A stretch of 5,506 nucleotides of DNA from contig JBBRWQ010000140.1 of NCBI GenBank assembly GCA_038249115.1, forward strand, positions 1 to 5,506. The letters run 5' to 3'. The DNA comes from UBA4719 sp038249115. Lineage in GTDB: Bacteria; Actinomycetota; Actinomycetes; Actinomycetales; Dermatophilaceae. Below, in pieces: positions 1 through 4,339 of this stretch. The translations under genes were made by a program, and so were the position numbers. Within the stretch, counting starts at the first letter, position 1, and each line of letters starts with the position of its first letter. The notes under the pieces are model-generated. The model worked only from the letters and a program-made list of their open reading frames with translations, did no database searches and was not told where the DNA came from.

Positions 1-55
1 CTATGTGTCCCCACCCGGGGATCTCGCATGGCACGGGGACTCTCCCGCACGGGGT
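1..55 (-). ncRNA. Probable glycine riboswitch, 5' part only, cut by window edge
   Basis: The minus strand at 54-40 reads CCCCGTGCGGGAGAG. A P1 arm leading directly into GGGAGAG is the typical opening of actinobacterial glycine aptamers. It is followed by a C-rich P2 arm (TCCCCGTGCC, 39-30), which may pair with GGGGA at 12-8 or with sequence beyond the edge. The conserved GCCGAAGG core and the CTCTCAGG segment are not visible and must lie beyond position 1 if the call is right; the bases after the GGGGA arm (CACATAG) do not match the core. The gcvB/gcvP gene follows this block in M. tuberculosis, so a glycine-induced gcvP leader fits the context. Confidence 0.55.
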
Positions 56-59
56 AAAC

Positions 60-101
60 GGCGACGTCAGATTAGCACTCGGGCAATTCTGCGACGTCGC
101 C
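60..101. repeat. GACGTC palindromes flanking a -10 element
   Basis: GCGACGTC occurs at 61-68 and again at 91-98, exactly 30 bases apart. The second copy is the perfect palindrome GCGACGTCGC (91-100). GGCGACGTC (60-68) and GACGTCGCC (93-101) are also inverted copies. They bracket the candidate -10 at 69-74, one over the -35 position and one over the likely transcription start. Confidence 0.55.
69..98 (-). promoter_or_regulatory. Candidate promoter driving the riboswitch and the next gene
   Basis: The minus strand has TAATCT (74-69), a TANNNT -10 element. An 18-base spacer puts the -35 at GACGTC (98-93), a weak match. The predicted start is near 62, a few bases before the first riboswitch stem at 54. 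Placement between a terminator and a riboswitch supports it more than the sequence match does. Confidence 0.45.
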
Positions 102-119
102 ACAGCGGTGCGGATACGA

Positions 120-155
120 CGGTGGCCCGGTCCCCATCAGGGAACCGGGCCACCG
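120..155 (-). terminator. Strong hairpin terminator after the second MerR gene
   Basis: GGTGGCCCGGT (121-131) and ACCGGGCCACC (144-154) are perfect inverted arms, extended outward by the 120-155 pair. Inward, after one mismatch, three more C-G pairs close a four-base loop (136-139). It starts 15 bases after the stop at 170. No T-run follows on the minus strand, as is common for actinobacterial hairpin terminators. It separates the cluster from the next promoter. Confidence 0.8.
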
Positions 156-169
156 CCGACGTTAAGGAG

Positions 170-769
170 TCAGCTGATCTTGCGCGCCTGCCGTCGGGAT
201 GTGAGCTCGTCGCCGGGGTGATCTGCAGGGGCTTCATCCGCCGCATGATCGCCGGACAATGACTCGCAGGGCAGTGATGCGAGCTCGCCCTCGACCTCGC
301 GCCAGACGCGACCCAGGGCAATGCCGAAGACACCCTGACCGCCCTGGAGCAGGTCGATGACCTCGTCGGCAGAGGTGCACTCGTAGACGCTGGCGCCATC
401 GCTCATCAGGGTGATCCGGGCCAGGTCCTCGACCCCACGCTCACGAAGCTGGCTGATCGCCACGCGGATCTGCTGCAACGAGACTCCGGTGTCCAGCAAC
501 CGCTTGACCACCTTGAGGACCAGGATGTCGCGGAAGCCGTAGAGGCGCTGGGTGCCCGAGCCGGTGGCGCTGCGAACCGAGGGCTCCACCAGGCCGGTGC
601 GCGCCCAGTAGTCCAGCTGTCGGTAGGTGATCCCCGCGGCGCGGCAGGCAGTGGGCCCGCGGTAGCCGGTGTCCTCCCGCAGCACGGGAAGGTCATCGGT
701 GAACAGCAGCCCCTGCGCGGCGATCGGCACGAAACCCGTGCCATGCCGTGCTTCTCCGGTGGAGTACAC
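170..769 (-). CDS. resR: MerR-family regulator of the ResR/McdR type (Rv1830-like)
   Basis: The product has 199 residues from the GTG chosen by its perfect ribosome site. A short leader contains QGLLFTDDLPVL (19-30), followed by the MerR winged helix at about 36-108: GYRGPTACRAAGITYRQLDY (35-54), WARTGLVEPSVRSATGSG (55-72), QRLYGFRDILVLKVVKRLLD (74-93), and TGVSLQQIR (94-102). The effector half has LMSDGASVYECTSADEVIDL (121-140) and LQGGQGVFGIAL (141-152), nearly identical to Rv1830. It ends in an acidic linker and a basic tail (SRRQARKIS). In M. tuberculosis, Rv1830 (resR/mcdR) controls whiB2 and cell growth and division, and its variants are linked to antibiotic resilience. That role is transferred here by homology. 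The gene is likely autoregulated (see the inverted repeats upstream) and is followed by a strong terminator hairpin. Confidence 0.92.
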   Translation of the reverse strand: MYSTGEARHGTGFVPIAAQGLLFTDDLPVLREDTGYRGPTACRAAGITYRQLDYWARTGLVEPSVRSATGSGTQRLYGFRDILVLKVVKRLLDTGVSLQQIRVAISQLRERGVEDLARITLMSDGASVYECTSADEVIDLLQGGQGVFGIALGRVWREVEGELASLPCESLSGDHAADEAPADHPGDELTSRRQARKIS

Positions 770-774
770 GCTTA

Positions 775-780
775 CCTCCT
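775..780 (-). promoter_or_regulatory. Ribosome-binding site that fixes the second MerR start
   Basis: The minus strand reads AGGAGG, five bases (TAAGC), then GTG at 767-769. This is a full Shine-Dalgarno match and overrides the upstream in-frame ATG at 838, which lies at the promoter and would precede the predicted transcript. Confidence 0.88.
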
Positions 781-808
781 CGTAACTACAGCCTCGTTGT
801 TTATGTTG

Positions 809-838
809 ACGGTACGGCGGGCGGGAGGTAGGCGTCAA
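809..838 (-). promoter_or_regulatory. Sigma-A-like promoter of the second MerR gene
   Basis: The minus strand carries TTGACG (838-833) and TACCGT (814-809) with an 18-base spacer, matching the actinobacterial TTGACN / TANNNT pattern. The predicted start of transcription is near 802, giving a leader of about 33 bases that ends in a perfect ribosome site. The -35 is half of a TTGACG...CGTCAA inverted repeat (806-838), whose other arm overlaps the -10. A repressor or a MerR activator bound there would contact both elements. Confidence 0.6.
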
Positions 839-860
839 TCACCGGTGCGGGTCAGGCTTC

Positions 861-880
861 GGCGTGTCGCGATACGCGCC
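861..880 (-). other. Imperfect GC hairpin after the DUF151 gene
   Basis: On the minus strand GGCGCGT and ACACGCC pair over seven positions with one mismatch around a six-base loop, 24 bases after the stop at 904. No T-run follows. It may weaken read-through into the next gene or be an operator half; I would not call it a terminator on this evidence. Confidence 0.3.
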
Positions 881-903
881 AACCATAAACGTGTAGTAGA
901 GAG

Positions 904-1413
904 TCACTCCTGGGCAGGGGGCCAGGTCTCGACGGGACCTGATTCGCCCGGGTTGTCGAAGTCTTCTGCGGACACCTGGTCGAGGAACTCGCGAAAACGC
1001 TCGACCTCGTCATCCTCCTCGTGCGCAATCGCCACGCCGGCCTCGTCCAGCAGACTGTCCTCCACCAGGATCGTGGTCCCGGTGCGCAGCGCCAGGGCAA
1101 TGGCGTCAGAGGAACGTGCGCTCACTTCGACGGCGCCATCGAAGACCAGAGTGGCGTGGAAGACGTTGTCCTTGAGCTCGACGATCCGGACCTCGACGAG
1201 CTCGTGCCCGAGCGTTTCGATGACATTCTTGAGCAGGTCGTGAGTCAACGGGCGGGGCGGGACGACTCCTTGCTGGGCATAGGCAATCGCCGTGGCCTCG
1301 GCCGCGCCGATCCAGATCGGCAGATAGCGTTCACCGCCGCGCTCGCGCAGTAGGACGATGGGCTGGTTGGTCGGCATTTCGACGCGCACACCCAAGACAT
1401 CGAGTTCTCTCAC
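904..1413 (-). CDS. Bifunctional nuclease family protein (DUF151; Rv1829-like)
   Basis: The product has 169 residues, the normal family length. The DUF151/BFN domain covers about 1-130: MRELDVLGVRVEMPTNQPIV (1-20), RYLPIWIGAAEATAIAYAQQ (29-48), the hallmark RPLTHDLL (54-61), and VSARSSDAIALALR-G (97-112). A charged C-terminal segment (EEDDEVERFREFLDQVSAED, 132-151) is also found in actinobacterial members. Plant relatives have been reported to cut DNA and RNA; the bacterial role is not settled. The GTG start at 1411-1413 fits the conserved family N-terminus. It lies 18 bases after the ftsR stop with a poor ribosome site (TTGGCGAC). Its fixed place between two MerR regulators suggests a regulatory link (inference). 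Confidence 0.92.
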   Translation of the reverse strand: MRELDVLGVRVEMPTNQPIVLLRERGGERYLPIWIGAAEATAIAYAQQGVVPPRPLTHDLLKNVIETLGHELVEVRIVELKDNVFHATLVFDGAVEVSARSSDAIALALRTGTTILVEDSLLDEAGVAIAHEEDDEVERFREFLDQVSAEDFDNPGESGPVETWPPAQE

Positions 1414-1431
1414 GTCGCCAACGCTACTCGC

Positions 1432-2157
1432 TTATCCGGCGGCAAGCCCTGCCTTGACCAACGCCGTATGCAAGGCGATGCACTCGGCCAGGATCTGCGC
1501 CGTCGGATCGTGTGGAGCCTTGCCGCTGGTCCCCCGAGCTCGACCGCGGATGGGCGAAAGGACCTGCTGAACCAGCCCGATCTCACGGTCAGCCGCGGTC
1601 CGGAACGCACGGAGATGGCGTGGTTCGATGCCGTACGCCGCGAGGGCACCTGCCGCCCGCGCGACCGTGAGCGCCGGCTCTCCATAGTGCCCACCGGAAT
1701 CGGGGCGCAGCAGGCCGTAGGTGGAGAGAGCCTCGAAGGTGGGCTTGTCGAGACCTGCGGCCTCGCGCAGCTCGAGGTCGGTCATCCGGAGGCCGCTGCG
1801 CCGGCGTAGCGATGAGGCTCCGGGCAGGTCGGGGTCAGTCGTCAGCACCGGGGCCTGCGGACGGGAGGGTGCTACGTCGCCATCACCCGGCGCGAGCCCG
1901 CGGTCGAGCTTGTCCAGGGCGTCCGCGATCACCTTCAGCGGCCAGAAGCGATCGCGTTGGGCGGTCAGGATGTATCGCAGTCGTTCTACATCGCCGGGCG
2001 AGAACGTGCGATAGCCGGAGCTGGTGCGTTCGGGCCTGAGCAGTCCCTCGGCCTCCAGGAACCGGATCTTGGAGATGCTGATGTCCGGGAAGTCCGCCTT
2101 GAGCGCCCGGAGAACCGCCCCGATCGTCATCCGCTGCGGAGTGGCAGGCGGGCTCAC
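1432..2157 (-). CDS. ftsR: MerR-family transcriptional regulator FtsR (Rv1828-like)
   Basis: The product has 241 residues from the GTG at 2155-2157. The N-terminal MerR winged helix runs from about 11 to 87: SISKIRFLEAEGLLRPER (28-45), then the wing SSGYRTFSPGDVERLRYI (46-63) and TAQRDRFWPLKVI (66-78). The C-terminal half holds GIEPRHLRAFRTAADRE (176-192), highly conserved in Rv1828 and its relatives. The only cysteine is near the C-terminus (ECIALH), so this is not a metal-sensing MerR. The Corynebacterium glutamicum homologue FtsR activates ftsZ, which suggests a role in division control here (by homology). An alternative start is the ATG at 2128-2130 (232 residues). I prefer GTG because homologues carry a short Pro/Ala leader, and an AGGG lies just upstream. 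The longer frame to 2289 would run deep into garA. Confidence 0.9.
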   Translation of the reverse strand: MSPPATPQRMTIGAVLRALKADFPDISISKIRFLEAEGLLRPERTSSGYRTFSPGDVERLRYILTAQRDRFWPLKVIADALDKLDRGLAPGDGDVAPSRPQAPVLTTDPDLPGASSLRRRSGLRMTDLELREAAGLDKPTFEALSTYGLLRPDSGGHYGEPALTVARAAGALAAYGIEPRHLRAFRTAADREIGLVQQVLSPIRGRARGTSGKAPHDPTAQILAECIALHTALVKAGLAAG

Positions 2158-2179
2158 TCGCCCTGGTCGGGACCGGTGG

Positions 2180-2632
2180 TCACTTGGCGACACCGGCATA
2201 GAACACGAGGCGGAACTTGCCGATCTGGACCTCGGCGCCGGTCCTGAGGGTAACCGCGTCAATCCGCTCCCGGTTGACATAGGTGCCATTCAGCGACCCC
2301 ACGTCGCGAACCAGGAAGTCGCTTCCTTCACGACCGAAGGTCGCGTGCTTGCGCGACACGGTGACGTCGTCCAGGAAGATGTCGCTGTCGGGGTGTCGAC
2401 CGGCGGTAACCTCGTCCGAGTCGAGCAGGAACCTCGCTCCGGTGTTGGGCCCCCGAAGGACCACCAGCAGCGCTGTCCCGGGGATCAGCGCGTCAACGGT
2501 GGCCTGGTCCTGGGCTGATAAGCCGATCTCCGCATCGGTTGGAGGCTCAGGCGGGGTGCTGACGCCGGGCAGCCGCATGGTGGTGGGATCGCCCGCCCGT
2601 CCATACGCTTGCTCGCGCTCGTTGTCGGTCAT
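2180..2632 (-). CDS. garA: GarA/OdhI-type FHA-domain metabolic regulator
   Basis: GarA (OdhI in corynebacteria) binds and inhibits 2-oxoglutarate dehydrogenase/decarboxylase and, in mycobacteria, NAD-glutamate dehydrogenase, while stimulating glutamate synthase. Phosphorylation of its N-terminal threonines by PknG/PknB makes the FHA domain bind its own tail and switches it off. The product has 150 residues. The FHA domain covers about 52-146 with all key residues visible: Arg79 in AGRHPDSDIFLDD, SRKHA at 93-97, and GSLNGTYVNRE at 112-122. The C-terminal strand IGKFRLVF matches GarA closely. The N-terminal tail has DPTTMRLPG (15-23), with Thr17-Thr18 in place of the canonical ETTSVFRAD, so the phospho-switch site is diverged. 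The ATG at 2630-2632 has only a weak AGG ribosome site. ftsR starts 22 bases downstream. Confidence 0.93.
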   Translation of the reverse strand: MTDNEREQAYGRAGDPTTMRLPGVSTPPEPPTDAEIGLSAQDQATVDALIPGTALLVVLRGPNTGARFLLDSDEVTAGRHPDSDIFLDDVTVSRKHATFGREGSDFLVRDVGSLNGTYVNRERIDAVTLRTGAEVQIGKFRLVFYAGVAK

Positions 2633-2660
2633 GACCTGCGCACCCGCTTCCCTTGTGCCT

Positions 2661-2689
2661 GCGACTCTGTTGCGATTGTTGTGGCGACT
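2661..2689 (+). repeat. Three phased GCGAYT repeats upstream of garA
   Basis: GCGACT (2661-2666), GCGATT (2672-2677) and GCGACT (2684-2689) are spaced 11 and 12 bases apart, about one helical turn each. They lie 29-57 bases before the garA start, in the likely leader or promoter-proximal region. The function is unknown; a regulator-binding array is one possibility. Confidence 0.5.
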
Positions 2690-2734
2690 TGTGGAGAGAC
2701 AACCAACCTAGATCAAAGATCGAGGGTGCAGGGA

Positions 2735-2761
2735 AGCCTACGTGGAACCGGTTGGCGTCAA
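2735..2761 (-). promoter_or_regulatory. Weak promoter candidate between gcvH and garA
   Basis: On the minus strand TTGACG (2761-2756) is followed after 15 bases by TAGGCT (2740-2735). Both hexamers resemble actinobacterial sigma-A elements but the spacer is short. A second possible -10, TAGGTT, lies at about 2705-2710 without a matching -35. The gap of 180 bases in an otherwise tight cluster makes an internal promoter for garA plausible. Confidence 0.3.
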
Positions 2762-2812
2762 GGCGCGGAACCTCCTGGCTCTGCTGACCCCGGCGCCATC
2801 GGCTGCTGATCG

Positions 2813-3202
2813 TCAGCCCAGCAGTGCCTGGTAGGCCTCGAGGTCCAGCAGGGTCTCCACCGAGCTCGCGTCGTTGAGCTTCACGTCATACATCCATCCC
2901 TGGCCATAGGGATCGGAGTTGACCAGCTCGGGAGCGGACTCCAGTGACTGGTTGACGGCGACAACCTCACCGGACAGCGGCGCGTAGAGGTCGCTGACCG
3001 ACTTCGTCGACTCGACCTCGCCGCAGGAGTCGCCGGCGCTGATGGTGTCGCCCACGGATGGAAGGCTGACGTAGACGACATCGCCGAGCGCGTCCTGAGC
3101 GAAGGCGGTGATGCCGACCCGGATCACGCCCTCAGACTCGGTGCGCACCCACTCGTGCTCGGGGGTGTAACGAAGGTTCTGCGGATACTCCAGCTCGCGC
3201 AT
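2813..3202 (-). CDS. gcvH: Glycine cleavage system H protein
   Basis: This is the lipoyl carrier of the glycine cleavage complex, which shuttles the aminomethyl group from P protein (glycine decarboxylase) to T protein and is reoxidised by L protein in the cytosol. The product has 129 residues, the normal length. Visible family features are LRYTPEHEWVR at 10-20, GITAFAQDALGDVVYVSLP at 30-48 and GEVESTKSVSDLYAP at 61-75, where Lys67 is the lipoylated residue. GEVVAVN at 78-84 and NSDPYGQGWM at 95-104 are also typical. The ATG is set by AAGGAG four bases upstream. It sits 16 bases after the DUF881 gene and is probably co-transcribed with it. Other gcv genes are not in the window, but the start of a likely glycine riboswitch at the left edge suggests that gcvP follows. 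Confidence 0.98.
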   Translation of the reverse strand: MRELEYPQNLRYTPEHEWVRTESEGVIRVGITAFAQDALGDVVYVSLPSVGDTISAGDSCGEVESTKSVSDLYAPLSGEVVAVNQSLESAPELVNSDPYGQGWMYDVKLNDASSVETLLDLEAYQALLG

Positions 3203-3206
3203 GCCA

Positions 3207-3212
3207 CTCCTT
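3207..3212 (-). promoter_or_regulatory. Ribosome-binding site of gcvH
   Basis: The minus strand reads AAGGAG, then TGGC, then the ATG at 3200-3202. This is the first strong Shine-Dalgarno site after the chain of overlapping membrane genes. It fixes the gcvH start and indicates independent translation initiation here, although only 16 bases separate gcvH from the upstream stop. Confidence 0.85.
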
Positions 3213-3218
3213 GGTTGA

Positions 3219-4010
3219 CTACGGCGTCGCGGCGGACGCCGGTGACGGTACGGGGCGAGCGTATCGAGGCTCGCGCAGCGTGTGCAACGCAGCCACCGTC
3301 AGATCGGTCTGCTGCTTGATGAAGATGCCGGCACCGAGTCCTCGCACCGTCTCCGACAGCCCTCCCGGGATCTCCATCGCGGAGGACAAAGTCTGTGGAT
3401 CGCCAATCGCCAGAACTTGATACGGCGCGGCAACAAGCGTTCCATCGATCTCGATCCCGGATCCGGCCTGTGTCAGGTACGAGCTGGCGACCACCCGCAC
3501 ATCTCCCACCTGTATGGCTTCAGCCCCCGCGTCGCGCAGTTCCTCGATGGCATCCAGCAGCCGATCAGGCGTCACCTTGGCGTCCGGGTCGTAGATCGTC
3601 ATCGTGATGCCGGGACCGTGCGCCTGAGTCGTACCGGCAAGGACTTTGAGGACGTCGAGTCGTTTTTGCGCTGCTTTGAGCGCAGCGGCGCCACTGGTGC
3701 TGCCACTGATCAGCTCATCCCGAGTGGCCTGGAGCTCGCGGGCGTTCTGGTCAAGGCGTGAAGCCTGCTGGGTTGCGTTGTCCAAGATGGTGACGAGCTC
3801 GCTCTGTCGCAACGACCCCAGGTCCTCAACCTGGTTCTGGCGGACCTGAGTTGCCACTGCGAACCCGAGCAGGATGGCCAGCGATGCCGCCAGGGCGTTG
3901 GCCTTGGTGGCCCGGGGACGGGCCATCAAGGCCAGTCGATGCCAGGCCGTGCTGTCGGTGGGTGTGGTGGGTGTGGTGGGTGCCTCCGGCGGCAGGTCGG
4001 AGTAGCTCAT
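3219..4010 (-). CDS. DUF881 membrane protein, second copy (Rv1825-like)
   Basis: The product has 263 residues. The cytoplasmic N-terminus includes a Thr-Pro repeat (APTTPTTPTDS, 10-20) and a basic stretch before the single membrane helix at about 38-55. A Gln/Asp-rich coiled coil follows at 60-122, then the DUF881 domain at about 130-243, with HGPGITMTIYD (131-141) and ELRDAGAEAIQVGDVRV (157-173), the counterpart of the signature in the upstream paralogue. The C-terminal tail is short and Pro/Ala-rich. The ATG at 4008-4010 overlaps the stop of sbp (ATGA) and there is no strong ribosome site of its own, so translation is probably coupled. The two DUF881 copies share architecture but not sequence outside the core, suggesting non-redundant partners around Sbp (inference). 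Confidence 0.9.
   Translation of the reverse strand: MSYSDLPPEAPTTPTTPTDSTAWHRLALMARPRATKANALAASLAILLGFAVATQVRQNQVEDLGSLRQSELVTILDNATQQASRLDQNARELQATRDELISGSTSGAAALKAAQKRLDVLKVLAGTTQAHGPGITMTIYDPDAKVTPDRLLDAIEELRDAGAEAIQVGDVRVVASSYLTQAGSGIEIDGTLVAAPYQVLAIGDPQTLSSAMEIPGGLSETVRGLGAGIFIKQQTDLTVAALHTLREPRYARPVPSPASAATP
3957..3983 (+). repeat. Three tandem 9-base units inside the second DUF881 gene
   Basis: The unit ggtgggtgt occurs at 3957-3965 and 3966-3974, and as ggtgggtgc at 3975-3983. On the coding strand it encodes the Thr-Thr-Pro run near the N-terminus. The period is a multiple of three, so gain or loss of a unit would keep the frame. Confidence 0.85.
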
Positions 4011-4339
4011 GCGCGGAACAGGTGTCGGCGGATGGATGCCACGTTGGAGAAGATCCTGATCCCGAGAACGACGACCACCCCGGTCGACAGCTGCGATCCC
4101 ACACCCAGCTGGTCGCCGAGGAAGACGATGAACGCAGCCACGATCACGTTCGACAGGAACGAGACCACGAACACCTTGTCGTTGAAGATGCCGTCCAGAA
4201 CGGCGCGCACTCCCCCGAAGACAGCGTCGAGGGCGGCGATGACGGCGATGGGCAGGTACGGCTGGACCGCAAGGGGCACCGCGGGGTGCAGGAACAGCCC
4301 GACGGCGAGACCGACCAGCAGTCCAAGAGCAGGAATCAC
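4007..4339 (-). CDS. sbp: Small basic membrane protein (Sbp, DUF1290; Rv1824-like)
   Basis: The product has 110 residues and is strongly hydrophobic. Helices are seen at about 2-18, 27-46, 54-75 and 84-96, with a short basic C-terminus (RRHLFRA). The conserved family signature is clear: YLPIAVIAALDAVFGGVRA (28-46), followed by a phenylalanine-rich third helix, GDQLGV (75-80) and GIRIF-N (93-99). The length is close to the usual 110-120 residues. The start is GTG at 4337-4339, whose GTGA overlaps the upstream DUF881 stop; a GGAG ribosome site at 4348-4351 lies eight bases upstream. The stop overlaps the next ATG. Sbp is always found with DUF881 proteins, in Bacillus just before ftsA-ftsZ, so a shared membrane complex is likely (inference). 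Its molecular role is not established. Confidence 0.92.
   Translation of the reverse strand: MIPALGLLVGLAVGLFLHPAVPLAVQPYLPIAVIAALDAVFGGVRAVLDGIFNDKVFVVSFLSNVIVAAFIVFLGDQLGVGSQLSTGVVVVLGIRIFSNVASIRRHLFRA

Larger units (their letters stand above)
785..897. repeat. Nested inverted repeats around the second MerR promoter
   Basis: Outer arms are ACTACA (785-790) with TGTAGT (892-897). Next come GTTTATGTTG (799-808) with CAACCATAAAC (880-890), a pair with one inserted base. Inside is TTGACG (806-811) with CGTCAA (833-838). All centre roughly on the promoter region. This is more symmetry than expected in a 134-base spacer and suggests operator sites. Confidence 0.5.

Noticed and set aside
1..169. 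Short plus-strand frames at the left edge (3-221, 5-262)
   Set aside because: They cross the terminator hairpin and the riboswitch-like leader, run antisense into the ResR gene, and show no recognisable protein sequence.
770..838. Longer ATG start at 838 for the ResR-type gene
   Set aside because: It coincides with the -35 element of the likely promoter. The GTG at 769 has a perfect AGGAGG five bases upstream.
2158..2289. Longer start for ftsR at 2289
   Set aside because: The added 44 residues are Ser/Pro/Arg-rich and overlap the garA FHA coding sequence, which is well conserved to its end.
2711..2721. GATC-AAA-GATC palindrome between gcvH and garA
   Set aside because: The arms are only four bases; no extended symmetry supports a binding site.
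2801..2820. Small hairpin over the gcvH stop (GCTGA-CGA-TCAGC)
   Set aside because: A five-pair stem with a three-base loop and no T-run is too weak for a terminator and is likely by chance at this GC content.
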